Source: an uncultured Eubacterium sp.
GTDB taxonomy: Bacteria > Bacillota > Clostridia > Lachnospirales > Lachnospiraceae
DNA: 64,000 nt
Direction: 5' to 3'
Assembly: GCF_937958975.1 (NCBI RefSeq)
Contig: NZ_CALGRE010000040.1
Span: 1 to 64,000, forward strand
In this document: positions 27,341-36,900 of the stretch, piece after piece
Layout: every line of letters begins with the position of its first letter
How positions within the stretch are numbered: position 1 is the first letter of the stretch
Made by a program: the position numbers and the translations under genes
Notes under the pieces: generated by a model
Told to the model about the DNA's origin: nothing
What the model saw: only the letters and a program-made list of their open reading frames with translations
Database searches by the model: none

Positions 27341-28702
27341 CTATTTCTTTTCAATAATCGCAGTTTTCTGGTCCGCATTCACGCCTTCTGTATTGTCCTT
27401 CATAAACATTATTTTAAAGGTCATAAGAATCAACTGAACATCTGTCCACATTTTATAATGCTGTATATAATACATATCCAATTTTAATTTATCATATGGT
27501 GTTGTATTATATTTTCCATAAACCTGCGCGTATCCCGTAAGTCCGGCTTTGACTTTGAGCCTAAACCTAAACTCTGGAATTTCCTGCTCATACTCTGCCG
27601 CAATCTCAGGTCTCTCCGGTCTCGGACCTACAACGGACATCTGTCCAACTAAAATATTAAAAACCTGAGGAAGCTCGTCCAGGTGTGTAGCTCTTAGAAC
27701 TCTTCCGACTTTAGTAATGCGGTTATCATTTTTTGCGGCAAGCCTTGCGCCATCTTTCTCTGAATTTACCTTCATGCTCCGAAATTTTAATATTTTAAAG
27801 ACTTTTCCATCTTTGGTCAATCTCGGCTGTGTATAAAATATAGGACCTCTATCCCATATTAAATTACCTATAGCAACAAGCAATGTAACAACAATCGTAG
27901 GAATGCATAATATCAGCGCAATGATAATATCCATAAACCGCTTAACAAAAGCCTGTTCCCATTTAAGACCTTTATTTTTTGTCACCAGCAACGGTGAGTC
28001 AAACAATGTATTTTGATTTGCACCGGTAATAATAATATCAGACAGTTTCGGTGTAATATATGCTCTCTTGTCATGCATGTAGCAGTCTTTTACAATCTGA
28101 TTTCTCTGTCCACTTGGAATATCACACAATAAAACGGCCTGATGATTCAAAATAGCTTCCTGCAATTTTTCTGAATCTTCATCACAATGAATGGAATCTT
28201 TAATAATATATTTATCTTTTCTAGTCTCAATTTTGTTTACCAGATTATCAGGGTCCCTGTCGCTATATATTAAAAGCATATCTTTTGGCGGGTACATCCA
28301 TTTATATGTGCCCATAGCCAGACCACACCAAATCAAACAACAGAGTAAGTTATCAAAACTCATACCTATTATCGGCGCCGGGTTTACCAGCTCCAATGTG
28401 AGCATTGATATCTGCAAATACATAATCAAATTCGTAAAAAACAGTGCAAGAATCTGGGAAAATACCAGATTTGAATATTGAAGACTGCCTAATTTAAATG
28501 CACCATACACATTACTAAATATGGTAAACATAAGTGCATAAACAAAAAGCAGCACAATATGTCCTTTGAAGAAGAACTCCCTCGACATCCCCTGACTATA
28601 ATAATGATTCCAGAAATACCAGAATATCATTGTCTGGGCGATAATAACTAATGCGAGAAGCAACAAAAACATGATTCTTCTAAACGCTCTTGATTTTCTC
28701 AT
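27341..28702 (-). CDS. Polyprenyl-phosphate sugar-1-phosphate transferase (WcaJ/CpsE type)
   Basis: A 453-residue priming enzyme that loads the first sugar phosphate onto undecaprenyl phosphate, starting polymer assembly. Four membrane segments occupy about 10-125, a CoA-binding-like region follows (about 140-230), then a fifth hydrophobic segment and the catalytic domain (about 250-453). Motifs are KRFMDIIIAL, KFRSMKVNSEKDG, THLDELPQVFNIL, SVVGPRPERPE and KAGLTGYAQV. It is the first gene of the minus-strand operon down to 24163, behind a strong promoter. Confidence 0.95.
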   Translation of the reverse strand: MRKSRAFRRIMFLLLLALVIIAQTMIFWYFWNHYYSQGMSREFFFKGHIVLLFVYALMFTIFSNVYGAFKLGSLQYSNLVFSQILALFFTNLIMYLQISMLTLELVNPAPIIGMSFDNLLCCLIWCGLAMGTYKWMYPPKDMLLIYSDRDPDNLVNKIETRKDKYIIKDSIHCDEDSEKLQEAILNHQAVLLCDIPSGQRNQIVKDCYMHDKRAYITPKLSDIIITGANQNTLFDSPLLVTKNKGLKWEQAFVKRFMDIIIALILCIPTIVVTLLVAIGNLIWDRGPIFYTQPRLTKDGKVFKILKFRSMKVNSEKDGARLAAKNDNRITKVGRVLRATHLDELPQVFNILVGQMSVVGPRPERPEIAAEYEQEIPEFRFRLKVKAGLTGYAQVYGKYNTTPYDKLKLDMYYIQHYKMWTDVQLILMTFKIMFMKDNTEGVNADQKTAIIEKK

Positions 28703-28842
28703 TTCTGCCTCCTGATGTGTTAATCAGACATGCCTGTATTCCCTCTTTTTTCTGAAATACAAGACGAAAAATTTCTCTTAATAACTAATAAGCCGGTTTG
28801 TACCATATTTCTGAATACAACACCAGCTCACAATTTATCATA

Positions 28843-28871
28843 ATTTTACCAAAGCAGGTACTATTTGTCAA
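28843..28871 (-). promoter_or_regulatory. Sigma-A promoter of the priming transferase operon
   Basis: On the minus strand TTGACA (28871-28866) and TAAAAT (28848-28843) with a 17-base spacer. It leaves an untranslated leader of about 130 bases before the ATG at 28702. Confidence 0.8.
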
Positions 28872-28911
28872 TTAAACGCGTTATTTCCGCCACTGCCAAA
28901 TATGTTGCTAT

Positions 28912-28939
28912 TTGTTTTTTCAAAATTATGTAGTATAAT
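28912..28939 (+). promoter_or_regulatory. Sigma-A promoter of the LCP-murG unit
   Basis: TTGTTT (28912-28917) and TATAAT (28934-28939) with a 16-base spacer. The 5' leader of about 170 bases holds an ATTGTAT/ATACAAT pairing but no clear terminator. This and the divergent promoter explain the 416-base gene-free gap. Confidence 0.65.
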
Positions 28940-29118
28940 TAGCACACGCTTATTGAGGGACAACTCTGCGATTTTATTTAGATTGTATCTTCCTAAGCGC
29001 TGATGTATACAATTTATTCTTAGTTTGTTCAATAATTTATGTTTTAATTACGTTTAATAGATGAAACATAAATTTCATTCATATGGGAAATCTGATAACA
29101 AAAGACTTGGAGGTTTTT

Positions 29119-30468
29119 ATGAACAAAAAACAAAAAATTTCAGAAGCAAAAACCGGTTACTATGGCTATAGCTCTGAGACAAGAAACGTATCAAAAGGAA
29201 ATTCCAAACGCGGTAAATCCGGAGACAAAAAAGCAATTGGTGTAATTTTAGTCATCCTACAGCTTATTCTCTCTATTGTATTTATCGGTCTTGTTCTATA
29301 TAAGAGACTAGCCTTTGTTACTGCACCTATTTTAGCAGGACTGATTGCTGTTCTTATTATATTGTTAGCACTGGTTCTTTTTCTATTACAAAAATCCCAA
29401 AATGCGCAAACCGGTGGCAAAGTCATTTCGATTATTGTAATCATTATACTTTCGCTGCTTATTTATTTAGTGGCTCCCCTGCCTAGAATGTCAGGAAAGA
29501 AAGTATCTGATGACCCGTTTGTTGTATTTGTTTCCGCTGCCGATACGTTCGGTGAGTTTGGTGAAAAGACCCTTACCCGTTCCGATACAAACATTTTAGC
29601 TGTTATTAATCCAAAAACATACTCCATATTGATGGTTTCAACACCGAGAGATTATTATGTTCCGATACAGGCAAAAAGTGTAGCGCCGGAATCCTATGAC
29701 AAATTGACTCATATTGGTCTATATGGAAATGGAATTGCTTATAATGGTAATCAGGACCTAACTGCCAGTGACTGGCAATGGGGCTATGAGGTTCAATGGC
29801 ACCACGGTGTAGATGCACTTATGGATACACTTCAACATTTATACAAATTCGATGTAAAAGAAAGCGATTATCATTATGTAAAACTAAACTTTACAGGATT
29901 TGCGGATTTGATTGATGCTTTAGGTGGCGTTACAGTCAACGTAGACCAGCCATTCTCCACCAGAACCTATGCCACATATGGCGAGGAAAATAAGGAGCGT
30001 AAGACATATACTTATACAAAAGGCAAAATGAAAATGGACGGAAATACAGCGCTTACCTATGCCCGTGAGCGTCACTCCTTTGCCAATGGAGACATGCAGA
30101 GAAACAAGAATCAGGTAAAAGTCTTAAAAGCTATGGAGAACAAAATATTAAGCGGCACAACACTTTTAAACTACAACAAAGTTTTAGATGCCATTCAAAA
30201 CAGCTTTACTACAGATTTAGATATTTCCTCTATGGCAAACTTACAGATGGCGCTCTCCACCAAGAGGGATTATGAAGGATGGAATATTATGTCATACAGT
30301 GTAGTAGGTACACCTTCACGACAAATATTAACATACACCGGAACTTCGAAGTCCGTTGTTATGCAGGATGAGGAATCTATCAGCCATGCTACAGAATTAA
30401 TTAATATGACATTAAAAGGCGACGCTGCCTCTGCAATCAAGAAAAAAATCAAGGAATACAAACAGTAA
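29119..30468 (+). CDS. LytR-CpsA-Psr (LCP) family wall-polymer ligase
   Basis: LCP enzymes transfer undecaprenyl-linked teichoic acid or glycan onto peptidoglycan outside the membrane. Of 449 residues, the first 45 are basic and cytoplasmic, three hydrophobic segments follow (about 45-65, 72-92, 100-118), then an extracellular LCP domain (about 125-420). It has VSTPRDYYVP, a DALGGVTVNV segment and the conserved arginines in TYARERHSF and MQRNKNQ. ATG at 29119 with GGAGG is preferred over 29083. It sits between polymer assembly genes and murG, in line with final attachment. Confidence 0.93.
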   Translation: MNKKQKISEAKTGYYGYSSETRNVSKGNSKRGKSGDKKAIGVILVILQLILSIVFIGLVLYKRLAFVTAPILAGLIAVLIILLALVLFLLQKSQNAQTGGKVISIIVIIILSLLIYLVAPLPRMSGKKVSDDPFVVFVSAADTFGEFGEKTLTRSDTNILAVINPKTYSILMVSTPRDYYVPIQAKSVAPESYDKLTHIGLYGNGIAYNGNQDLTASDWQWGYEVQWHHGVDALMDTLQHLYKFDVKESDYHYVKLNFTGFADLIDALGGVTVNVDQPFSTRTYATYGEENKERKTYTYTKGKMKMDGNTALTYARERHSFANGDMQRNKNQVKVLKAMENKILSGTTLLNYNKVLDAIQNSFTTDLDISSMANLQMALSTKRDYEGWNIMSYSVVGTPSRQILTYTGTSKSVVMQDEESISHATELINMTLKGDAASAIKKKIKEYKQ

Positions 30469-30515
30469 CTTTGGAATATAGAAATTTAGATTCAAATAGT
30501 GATGAGGAGATTATC

Positions 30516-31577
30516 ATGAAAAAAATTATTTTAACCGGCGGGGGTACCGCCGGTCATGTAACACCAAATATTGCATTGATTCCCTCCCTTAAAAACTTAG
30601 GATTTCAAATAAAATATATTGGCTCTGAGGGTGGAATGGAACAAAAATTAGTGGAGGATGCCGGTCTTGACTATGTCGGCATAGCTTCCGGTAAACTTAG
30701 AAGATATTTTAGCTGGAAAAACTTTTCCGACCCATTTAGAGTCTTAAAAGGATACTTTCAGGCAAAAAAAATTATCAGGAAGTTTCAACCTGATGTTGTG
30801 TTTTCAAAAGGTGGATTTGTATCCGTTCCGGTAGTTTTTGCAGCTCACAAATATAAAATCCCAGTAATTATTCATGAGTCTGATATGACTCCCGGTCTTG
30901 CAAACAGACTCGCCATCAAAAAAGCAACCAAAGTCTGTCATAATTTTCCGGAAACCGCAGCTCATTTAGGTGAGAAAGCAGTACATACCGGTTCGCCAAT
31001 TCGTGCTGAATTGTTTGCCGGAAATAAAATCACTGCTCTTGACAAATGTAATTTCTCAGCAAATAAGCCTGTTATTATGGTTACCGGCGGTAGTCTGGGA
31101 GCCGAAAATGTAAACCGCCTGGTAAGAGAAGCATTACCTGAATTACTTAGAGATTTTCAGATTGCACATTTATGCGGAAAAGGAAAAATTGATGAATCTC
31201 TTCTGAATCTACAGGGATATGCACAATTTGAATATATTAGTGAAGAAATGAAAGACTTTTTTGCTATGGCAGATTTAATTATATCAAGAGCCGGCGCCAA
31301 TTCTATTTGTGAAATTTCAGCACTAAAGAAACCAAATATCTTAATTCCATTATCTGCTAAAGTAAGCCGTGGAGACCAGATTTTAAATGCGAAATCTTAT
31401 AAGAAACAGGGTTTTAGTGAAGTATTAGACGAAGATATCGCAACCAAAGATGACCTTATTTTAACTGTACATAAAGTATTTGATAATAAAGCTAAATATA
31501 TTCATGCGATGGAAACTGCCTCCGGTACAGGTGGCGTAGAAAAAATAACAGATTTGATTCATAATATCTTAAAATAA
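30516..31577 (+). CDS. murG: MurG-type N-acetylglucosaminyltransferase
   Basis: 353 residues with the GT28/MurG arrangement: N-terminal GGGTAGHVTPN (residues about 7-17), HESDMTPGLANR (about 125-136), GGSLGAENVN (about 190) and the UDP-GlcNAc site SRAGANSICE (about 260). MurG adds GlcNAc to lipid I to give lipid II on the inner membrane face. The start at 30516 has a GAGGAG site; the longer frame from 30471 is not needed. Genomic MurG is usually in the division/wall cluster, so this copy with LCP may be the only one, or a second MurG serving wall polymer growth. Confidence 0.92.
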   Translation: MKKIILTGGGTAGHVTPNIALIPSLKNLGFQIKYIGSEGGMEQKLVEDAGLDYVGIASGKLRRYFSWKNFSDPFRVLKGYFQAKKIIRKFQPDVVFSKGGFVSVPVVFAAHKYKIPVIIHESDMTPGLANRLAIKKATKVCHNFPETAAHLGEKAVHTGSPIRAELFAGNKITALDKCNFSANKPVIMVTGGSLGAENVNRLVREALPELLRDFQIAHLCGKGKIDESLLNLQGYAQFEYISEEMKDFFAMADLIISRAGANSICEISALKKPNILIPLSAKVSRGDQILNAKSYKKQGFSEVLDEDIATKDDLILTVHKVFDNKAKYIHAMETASGTGGVEKITDLIHNILK

Positions 31578-31615
31578 AAAATGGAGCATAGCTCCATTTT
31601 TTATTTTAAGATATT
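31563..31615. terminator. Bidirectional terminator formed by murG and HIT gene ends
   Basis: A perfect 25-bp inverted repeat with a 3-base loop (ATA). The GGAGC core is flanked by A6 and T6 tracts, so it terminates in both directions. The arms include the last codons of both genes, and both proteins end in NILK. Confidence 0.93.
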
Positions 31616-32014
31616 TGTAACTTTCCGTATCAATCCATTTAAATATTCCACATCCTGTTCACCCGGAATCCATTTGATATTTGCCGTATCTCCTTCATAT
31701 CTCGGAATCACATGAATATGCAGATGGAATACAGACTGTCCAGCCATCTCACCATTATTTTGCAAAATATTTACCCCCTCACACTCTGTTGCCTCCTTTA
31801 ACGCTATTGCCACTTTTTTTGCAACAACATGAGCTTTTGCCAAAAGTTCATCTGAAATCTCAAAAACATTCGCTGCATGCGCCTTTGGAATAACGAGTGC
31901 ATGTCCCTTTGTTGCCGGGCCTGCATCAAATATCACTTTAACATCTTCATCCTCAAACAATGTCAGAGCCGGAATTTCTCCTGCTGCAATTTTACAAAAA
32001 ATACAATTATCCAT
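31601..32014 (-). CDS. HIT family nucleotide-binding hydrolase
   Basis: A 137-residue histidine-triad protein of the HinT type, which hydrolyses AMP conjugates such as adenosine phosphoramidates. The catalytic triad is HLHIH (H97, H99, H101) followed by VIPRY. An N-terminal CIFC pair probably binds zinc. Its ATG overlaps the end of the rhomboid gene by 8 bp, so the two are coupled. The C-terminal NILK comes from the shared terminator palindrome. Confidence 0.94.
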   Translation of the reverse strand: MDNCIFCKIAAGEIPALTLFEDEDVKVIFDAGPATKGHALVIPKAHAANVFEISDELLAKAHVVAKKVAIALKEATECEGVNILQNNGEMAGQSVFHLHIHVIPRYEGDTANIKWIPGEQDVEYLNGLIRKVTNILK

Positions 32015-32648
32015 AATAACCTCCTATGTAATCTCTCTTTTGGGGTCTGTATAATATAAATGCCATAATAACGCCAATCAGCGCTCCACCAAGGTGTGCC
32101 ATCCAATCCACACCTTCTTCCATATTACCAAAGACCATCAACACAAACAATATGATTAGTCTTGGCGCAGATACCTGTCCCTGATTTCTCCTATTCACAA
32201 AAATCATTACCAGCAATACGCCGAATATTCCAAAGACTGCTCCAGACGCACCAATGCTGACAGGCGCTTCATTCATTCGCATTTCAACAAATGCAGATAA
32301 CAGCGCACCGCCTACGCCACAAACCATATATGTAATAAAATATTTTATGGGACCATATTCTCTCTCTAACTGGTACCCTAAAATACCAAGCATAAACATA
32401 TTATTCAAAATATGCTCCGGACCCGAATGGATAAACATATGCGTAATCAGCCTGTACCACTCACCATCTTCAAAAACTCCCGGCCAATACATAGCGCCAT
32501 GAGAATATAAAAACATGGTATCTTCTGTACTTCCTATAATTTCCATTCCCAAAAATATCAAAACATTAACAATGATAACAACAATGGTTACATAAGGAAG
32601 ATTTCTTTTTATCCTAATTCCATTTTCACCATAAGAATAACTTTCCAT
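32007..32648 (-). CDS. Rhomboid family intramembrane serine protease
   Basis: 213 residues with six membrane segments. The catalytic serine is in GASGAVFG (Ser 135) and the catalytic histidine in MAHLGGALIG (His 185). The L1-loop WYRLITHMFIH (about 64-74) and the HILNNMF histidine/asparagine region (about 79-85) are also present. It cleaves membrane-spanning substrates; the target is unknown. No extra domain is fused. It shares a transcript with the HIT protein. Confidence 0.94.
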   Translation of the reverse strand: MESYSYGENGIRIKRNLPYVTIVVIIVNVLIFLGMEIIGSTEDTMFLYSHGAMYWPGVFEDGEWYRLITHMFIHSGPEHILNNMFMLGILGYQLEREYGPIKYFITYMVCGVGGALLSAFVEMRMNEAPVSIGASGAVFGIFGVLLVMIFVNRRNQGQVSAPRLIILFVLMVFGNMEEGVDWMAHLGGALIGVIMAFILYRPQKRDYIGGYYG

Positions 32649-32673
32649 AAAAATAATACTCCCTTCTGAAGAA

Positions 32674-33798
32674 TCAATCTATTCTCATTTTATGCATCAG
32701 CCAACTTACCCCTTTATCAAAGCCAATAACCTTTCTGATAAATTCTATGATAAAAGAAGCACAAAGAGACGTTGTTAATAAAACTGCAACAATTAAATAT
32801 GCATTTTTAAAACTATAAATAAAATCATAATACCATGCCATTCTTATAAAACTGTGAATCAGAAAGATATTCATAGAATGTTTGCCTAGCAGGCTCAAAA
32901 TATTTTTAATTCCCGGTATTCCATTCATATATTCAAAAATAAATGCTATAACAAGTAAAGTTACAATCCCCTCCCATATCGGTAACAGCGTAGTCAATCT
33001 GGTTTTATGTCTGAAATATAATATAATTATAATTGCAATTAAATAAGCAATACACTTTAAAAGTTTTCCTAACGCCGGAATCCGTTTTATAGGATTATAT
33101 TTTTTCATTTTTACTATCAAATCTTTATCTGCCGCAATAATTCCCACTACAATACACACAATATATATCGGGAAAAATACATATGTTTTCGATGCGGCAG
33201 TATTCGCCGTCTTTATTGGAAACAGCATAGAAAATGTGGCGGAAATTCCCAGCGCGACCATGCCTCCAAATTTTTTATATAACCATATCATAACCGGCAC
33301 CACCCAGATGATAATCTGTGCCAATGACATATACCAGAAAGTCGATATAAAGGTCGGTGTCTGAAAAAATTGTGCCAGCCCAAGCATATCAATAAAAAAA
33401 TATAAAACACCGATGGTCTCCTTACCATACACATGAGTGTACCATCCCTGTCCCGTAATTATAGAATATATTTGTAACAGTAAAAATACAAAGATAAATC
33501 CTGTAATCAGTTTCACATATCTTTTTATGACAGCATTTGATATTTCTTTTTTTGACAGCATAAATTCACTATTGACTCTTTTCAATGACAATGCAATTCC
33601 ATATGCACTTAAAAACACAAACATTGCCACGCATATCTTCATTGCCAAAGCCACATCATTTACTATCCATTCCTGAAACGGCTGAAAATCAACCACTTTA
33701 CCCTTATATCTGTCAGGACTCAAAAAACAATGATGTATGAGCATAAATATAATTGCCACGCCTTTTACCTTTTGCGTATCTTCTTTTGAAAACTTCAT
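32674..33798 (-). CDS. Acyltransferase 3 family membrane protein
   Basis: 374 residues with about ten membrane segments. The N-terminal KGVAIIFMLIHHCFLS holds the family histidine pair, and a later FLSAYGIALSLKR segment is typical of acyltransferase 3 proteins. Such enzymes move acetyl or other acyl groups onto surface glycans and teichoic acids. A GGAGG ribosome binding site precedes the ATG. It is divergent from the 1151-residue transferase. Its likely role here is O-acetylation of the exported polymer, inferred from context. Confidence 0.87.
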   Translation of the reverse strand: MKFSKEDTQKVKGVAIIFMLIHHCFLSPDRYKGKVVDFQPFQEWIVNDVALAMKICVAMFVFLSAYGIALSLKRVNSEFMLSKKEISNAVIKRYVKLITGFIFVFLLLQIYSIITGQGWYTHVYGKETIGVLYFFIDMLGLAQFFQTPTFISTFWYMSLAQIIIWVVPVMIWLYKKFGGMVALGISATFSMLFPIKTANTAASKTYVFFPIYIVCIVVGIIAADKDLIVKMKKYNPIKRIPALGKLLKCIAYLIAIIIILYFRHKTRLTTLLPIWEGIVTLLVIAFIFEYMNGIPGIKNILSLLGKHSMNIFLIHSFIRMAWYYDFIYSFKNAYLIVAVLLTTSLCASFIIEFIRKVIGFDKGVSWLMHKMRID

Positions 33799-33934
33799 GT
33801 TATCCTCCTAATATATTGTATCCTAACATAATTCATATGCTTTGTGAATGATATAATTTTTTCATTTGAGGTAATATGGATTAAAATAACATAATATGGT
33901 ATCATTAATAATAGTATGTCTATTTTTTGTTAAT

Positions 33935-33940
33935 TATAAT
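33935..33940 (+). promoter_or_regulatory. -10 element of the 1151-residue transferase gene
   Basis: A perfect TATAAT 25 bases before the start codon. The -35 at the right spacing is weak (TAGTAT at 33912-33917). Confidence 0.45.
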
Positions 33941-33965
33941 GATTAGAATTTGAGGAGAAAACAAA

Positions 33966-36900
33966 ATGAAAACCAAAATTAGTGTAATTATTCCTACTTA
34001 TAATGTTCAGGAATTTCTTGAGGAATGTGTGGACTCGGTTATCAACCAGACAATCAATACACTGCCTCTCAGTGACGGTTACGAAAGAAATTTACAGATA
34101 ATTCTTGTAGATGACGGTTCTACCGACGACAGTGCCGTGATTGCAAAAAAATATGCCAGACAGTATGAAAATGTTGAATACAGATATGAAGAAAATCAGG
34201 GATTAGGACATGCCAGAAATTACGGCTACGAGTTTGCCGAGGGCGATTATATTATTTTCCTTGACTCTGACGATGTAGTTCCTCCAAATGCTTATCAATT
34301 AATGTATGCTGCCGCTGTCCGCAATGACAGTGACATGACCATCGGCGCCGTTCAGAGATTTAACTCTAAGGGATGCTGGGCTTCTAATATACATGATATT
34401 GCTTTTTCAGGCACTGACCTTGTTTCTCATATAACGAAAAATTACAACTTATTTTATGATACAACGTCCTGGAATAAACTTATTAAACGTTCTTTTTGGG
34501 AGGCTCATAATTTCCAATTTCCTGAGGGAATATTATATGAAGATATTCCGGTAACCATTCCAATGCATTTTCTCGCTAACAATGTTTCTATTGTAAGAGA
34601 AGTATGCTATTTATGGAGGGTTCGTGAAGGAATCTCGAAGTCCATTACCCAGACAACAAACGATTTAAAGAACTTAGATGACAGGCTGGCTGTTATGGGT
34701 ATGGTAGATGATTTCTTTAAAAATAATGTGACAGACAGAAAACTCTTTGAAATAAAAGATACAAAATGGCTTAAAATTGACCTTATGATTTTTGTAAACA
34801 AGTTAAAGAGTATGACGGAAGAGGAATCTACTGACCTTATAAAAACCTTATGTTCTTATATCAACAAAAACATTTCCCCTTCTACTTTTGATAAATTAAA
34901 CGAATTTGAAAATTTAAAATACCAAAACTTACTCGCAGGAAATTTTAATCAATTATTAGATATTATGAATTTTGAGTACGAACAGGTGAAAAAATCAAAA
35001 TTGTCCCTTATAAACGGAACCATTCATATGGCCTGTGACAAAGATGTGTTTGGAACAGATTCTATTGCCGTTGACAAGTTTATTCGTGAGGGCAAAGCAA
35101 TTCGATATATTCAAAATGTACAGCTGGAAAAAAAACAAATCAGTGTCACCGGTTTTACTTTGATTCCGGGAGTAAAACTGGATAGTGCAAAACAACGAAA
35201 GGTTTCATTTTATTTAATAAATACCAATACGAGAAAGACTTTGCCACTGACCTATAAGAATGTGACAATTGATAACATGAAAACATTTTCTATTCCTTAC
35301 GGAGATAGTTTTTCATATGATGCCGCAGGATATAAAATTGCAATCCCTTATTCTGATTTATTAGACAATTCAGATTTTCATGGTGAAAACCGTATTATGG
35401 TTACCTTTGAACAGGATGGTATTATTCATAGTTTTTATGCCGGCCGCGCAAAAAGGGACGTCCGTATTGCCAGCGACCAAAAAGCTAAAATGCGTGGGAA
35501 TAACTACTTTTCTATTGCTTATGACTATAGCAACGAAATTATCATAAATATATATTCTGTAAAGCACAGATTTGACACAGTACAAATTAAAAACAATCTT
35601 CTTTGTCTGCACAGCGAATCTAACCTTGGAAAACTTTATGTTCATTATGAAAAGGATTCTATTAACGAAGAAGTAAACTTGGATTTAACCTATAATAATG
35701 ATACGAAGGATTACGAAATTGATGTGGCATCACTGAAAGCCGGGCAGGGACAAATCCAATACGAGGACGGAACTCCTGCTGTATATAAATGGAAAAAATT
35801 CTTATGCTTTGAATCCAAACATGGTCAGTGTCTTATAAATGCATTAAGAGATTATCACTTTGATATTCGCAGAAAAGACACTCTCTCTTTTGTTTCAGAT
35901 ATCAGTGATAAAAACGATTCCGTCTATTTAAAAGTGAAGTTATTTACTACGGAACTTGACAATAAAGTGCCACTTTCATCCGTTTTATATTTTAAAAATG
36001 CAGTGAGCGAAACACCGGAGCCGGTTTGTCGTTCAGTATGCAAACAGACATCTGACGGAATTTATACAGATTTTAAATTCACGCTGGCTGATGAAGAAAT
36101 CACAAAAAATTTATTCCAGAATGCACATGATTTTTATGTAGATTATGATTTTGGTGATAAAACAATAACCACATCATTATATATTGATACAAATTATGAC
36201 TATTCTTATCAGGCAAAACTATATGATTACAGAGTGTACCGTAGCAAATATGGAACTCTGCGTGTACAATCCAAAATGAAATGGAGTAAAAATGAAGATA
36301 CTTTCGCTAAGCGCCTTGCCTTAGCTGATACAAAATATAAATGGTACAGACATTTACCAATTAAGAAAAAGCGTATTATGTTTGAATCCATGTGGGGTAG
36401 CAAATATAGCTGTAATCCACGTTATCTGTATGAATATATTAATGAACACCATCCGGATTATGAGTGTATTTGGTCCTTAAAGGACGAGCACATCCCTATC
36501 AAGGGAAACGGAAAAAGAGTGAGAAGATTTTCTTTGAAATACTACTATTATCTGGCAACATGTAAATACTTTGTCAATAATGTAAATTTCCATGACCATT
36601 ATGTAAAACGTAAAGGTCAGGTAGAAATCCAAACTATGCATGGTACACCTCTTAAGACCCTGGGGTTGGATGTTCCCGGAGATTTTCCTACCAAAAAGCG
36701 TGAAGAGGATTATATTAAAAAGTGCAACCGTTGGGATTATCTCACTGTACAAAGCGAATTTGTGGCTGATATTTCAAAACAATGCTTTTTATTCCAGAAA
36801 GACTTTCTAAAAGTGGGATATCCTAGAACAGACATTTTGTACACAAAGAATAATAACTCTGATATTCAAAATTTAAAGAAAAAAATGGGGCTTCCTTTAG

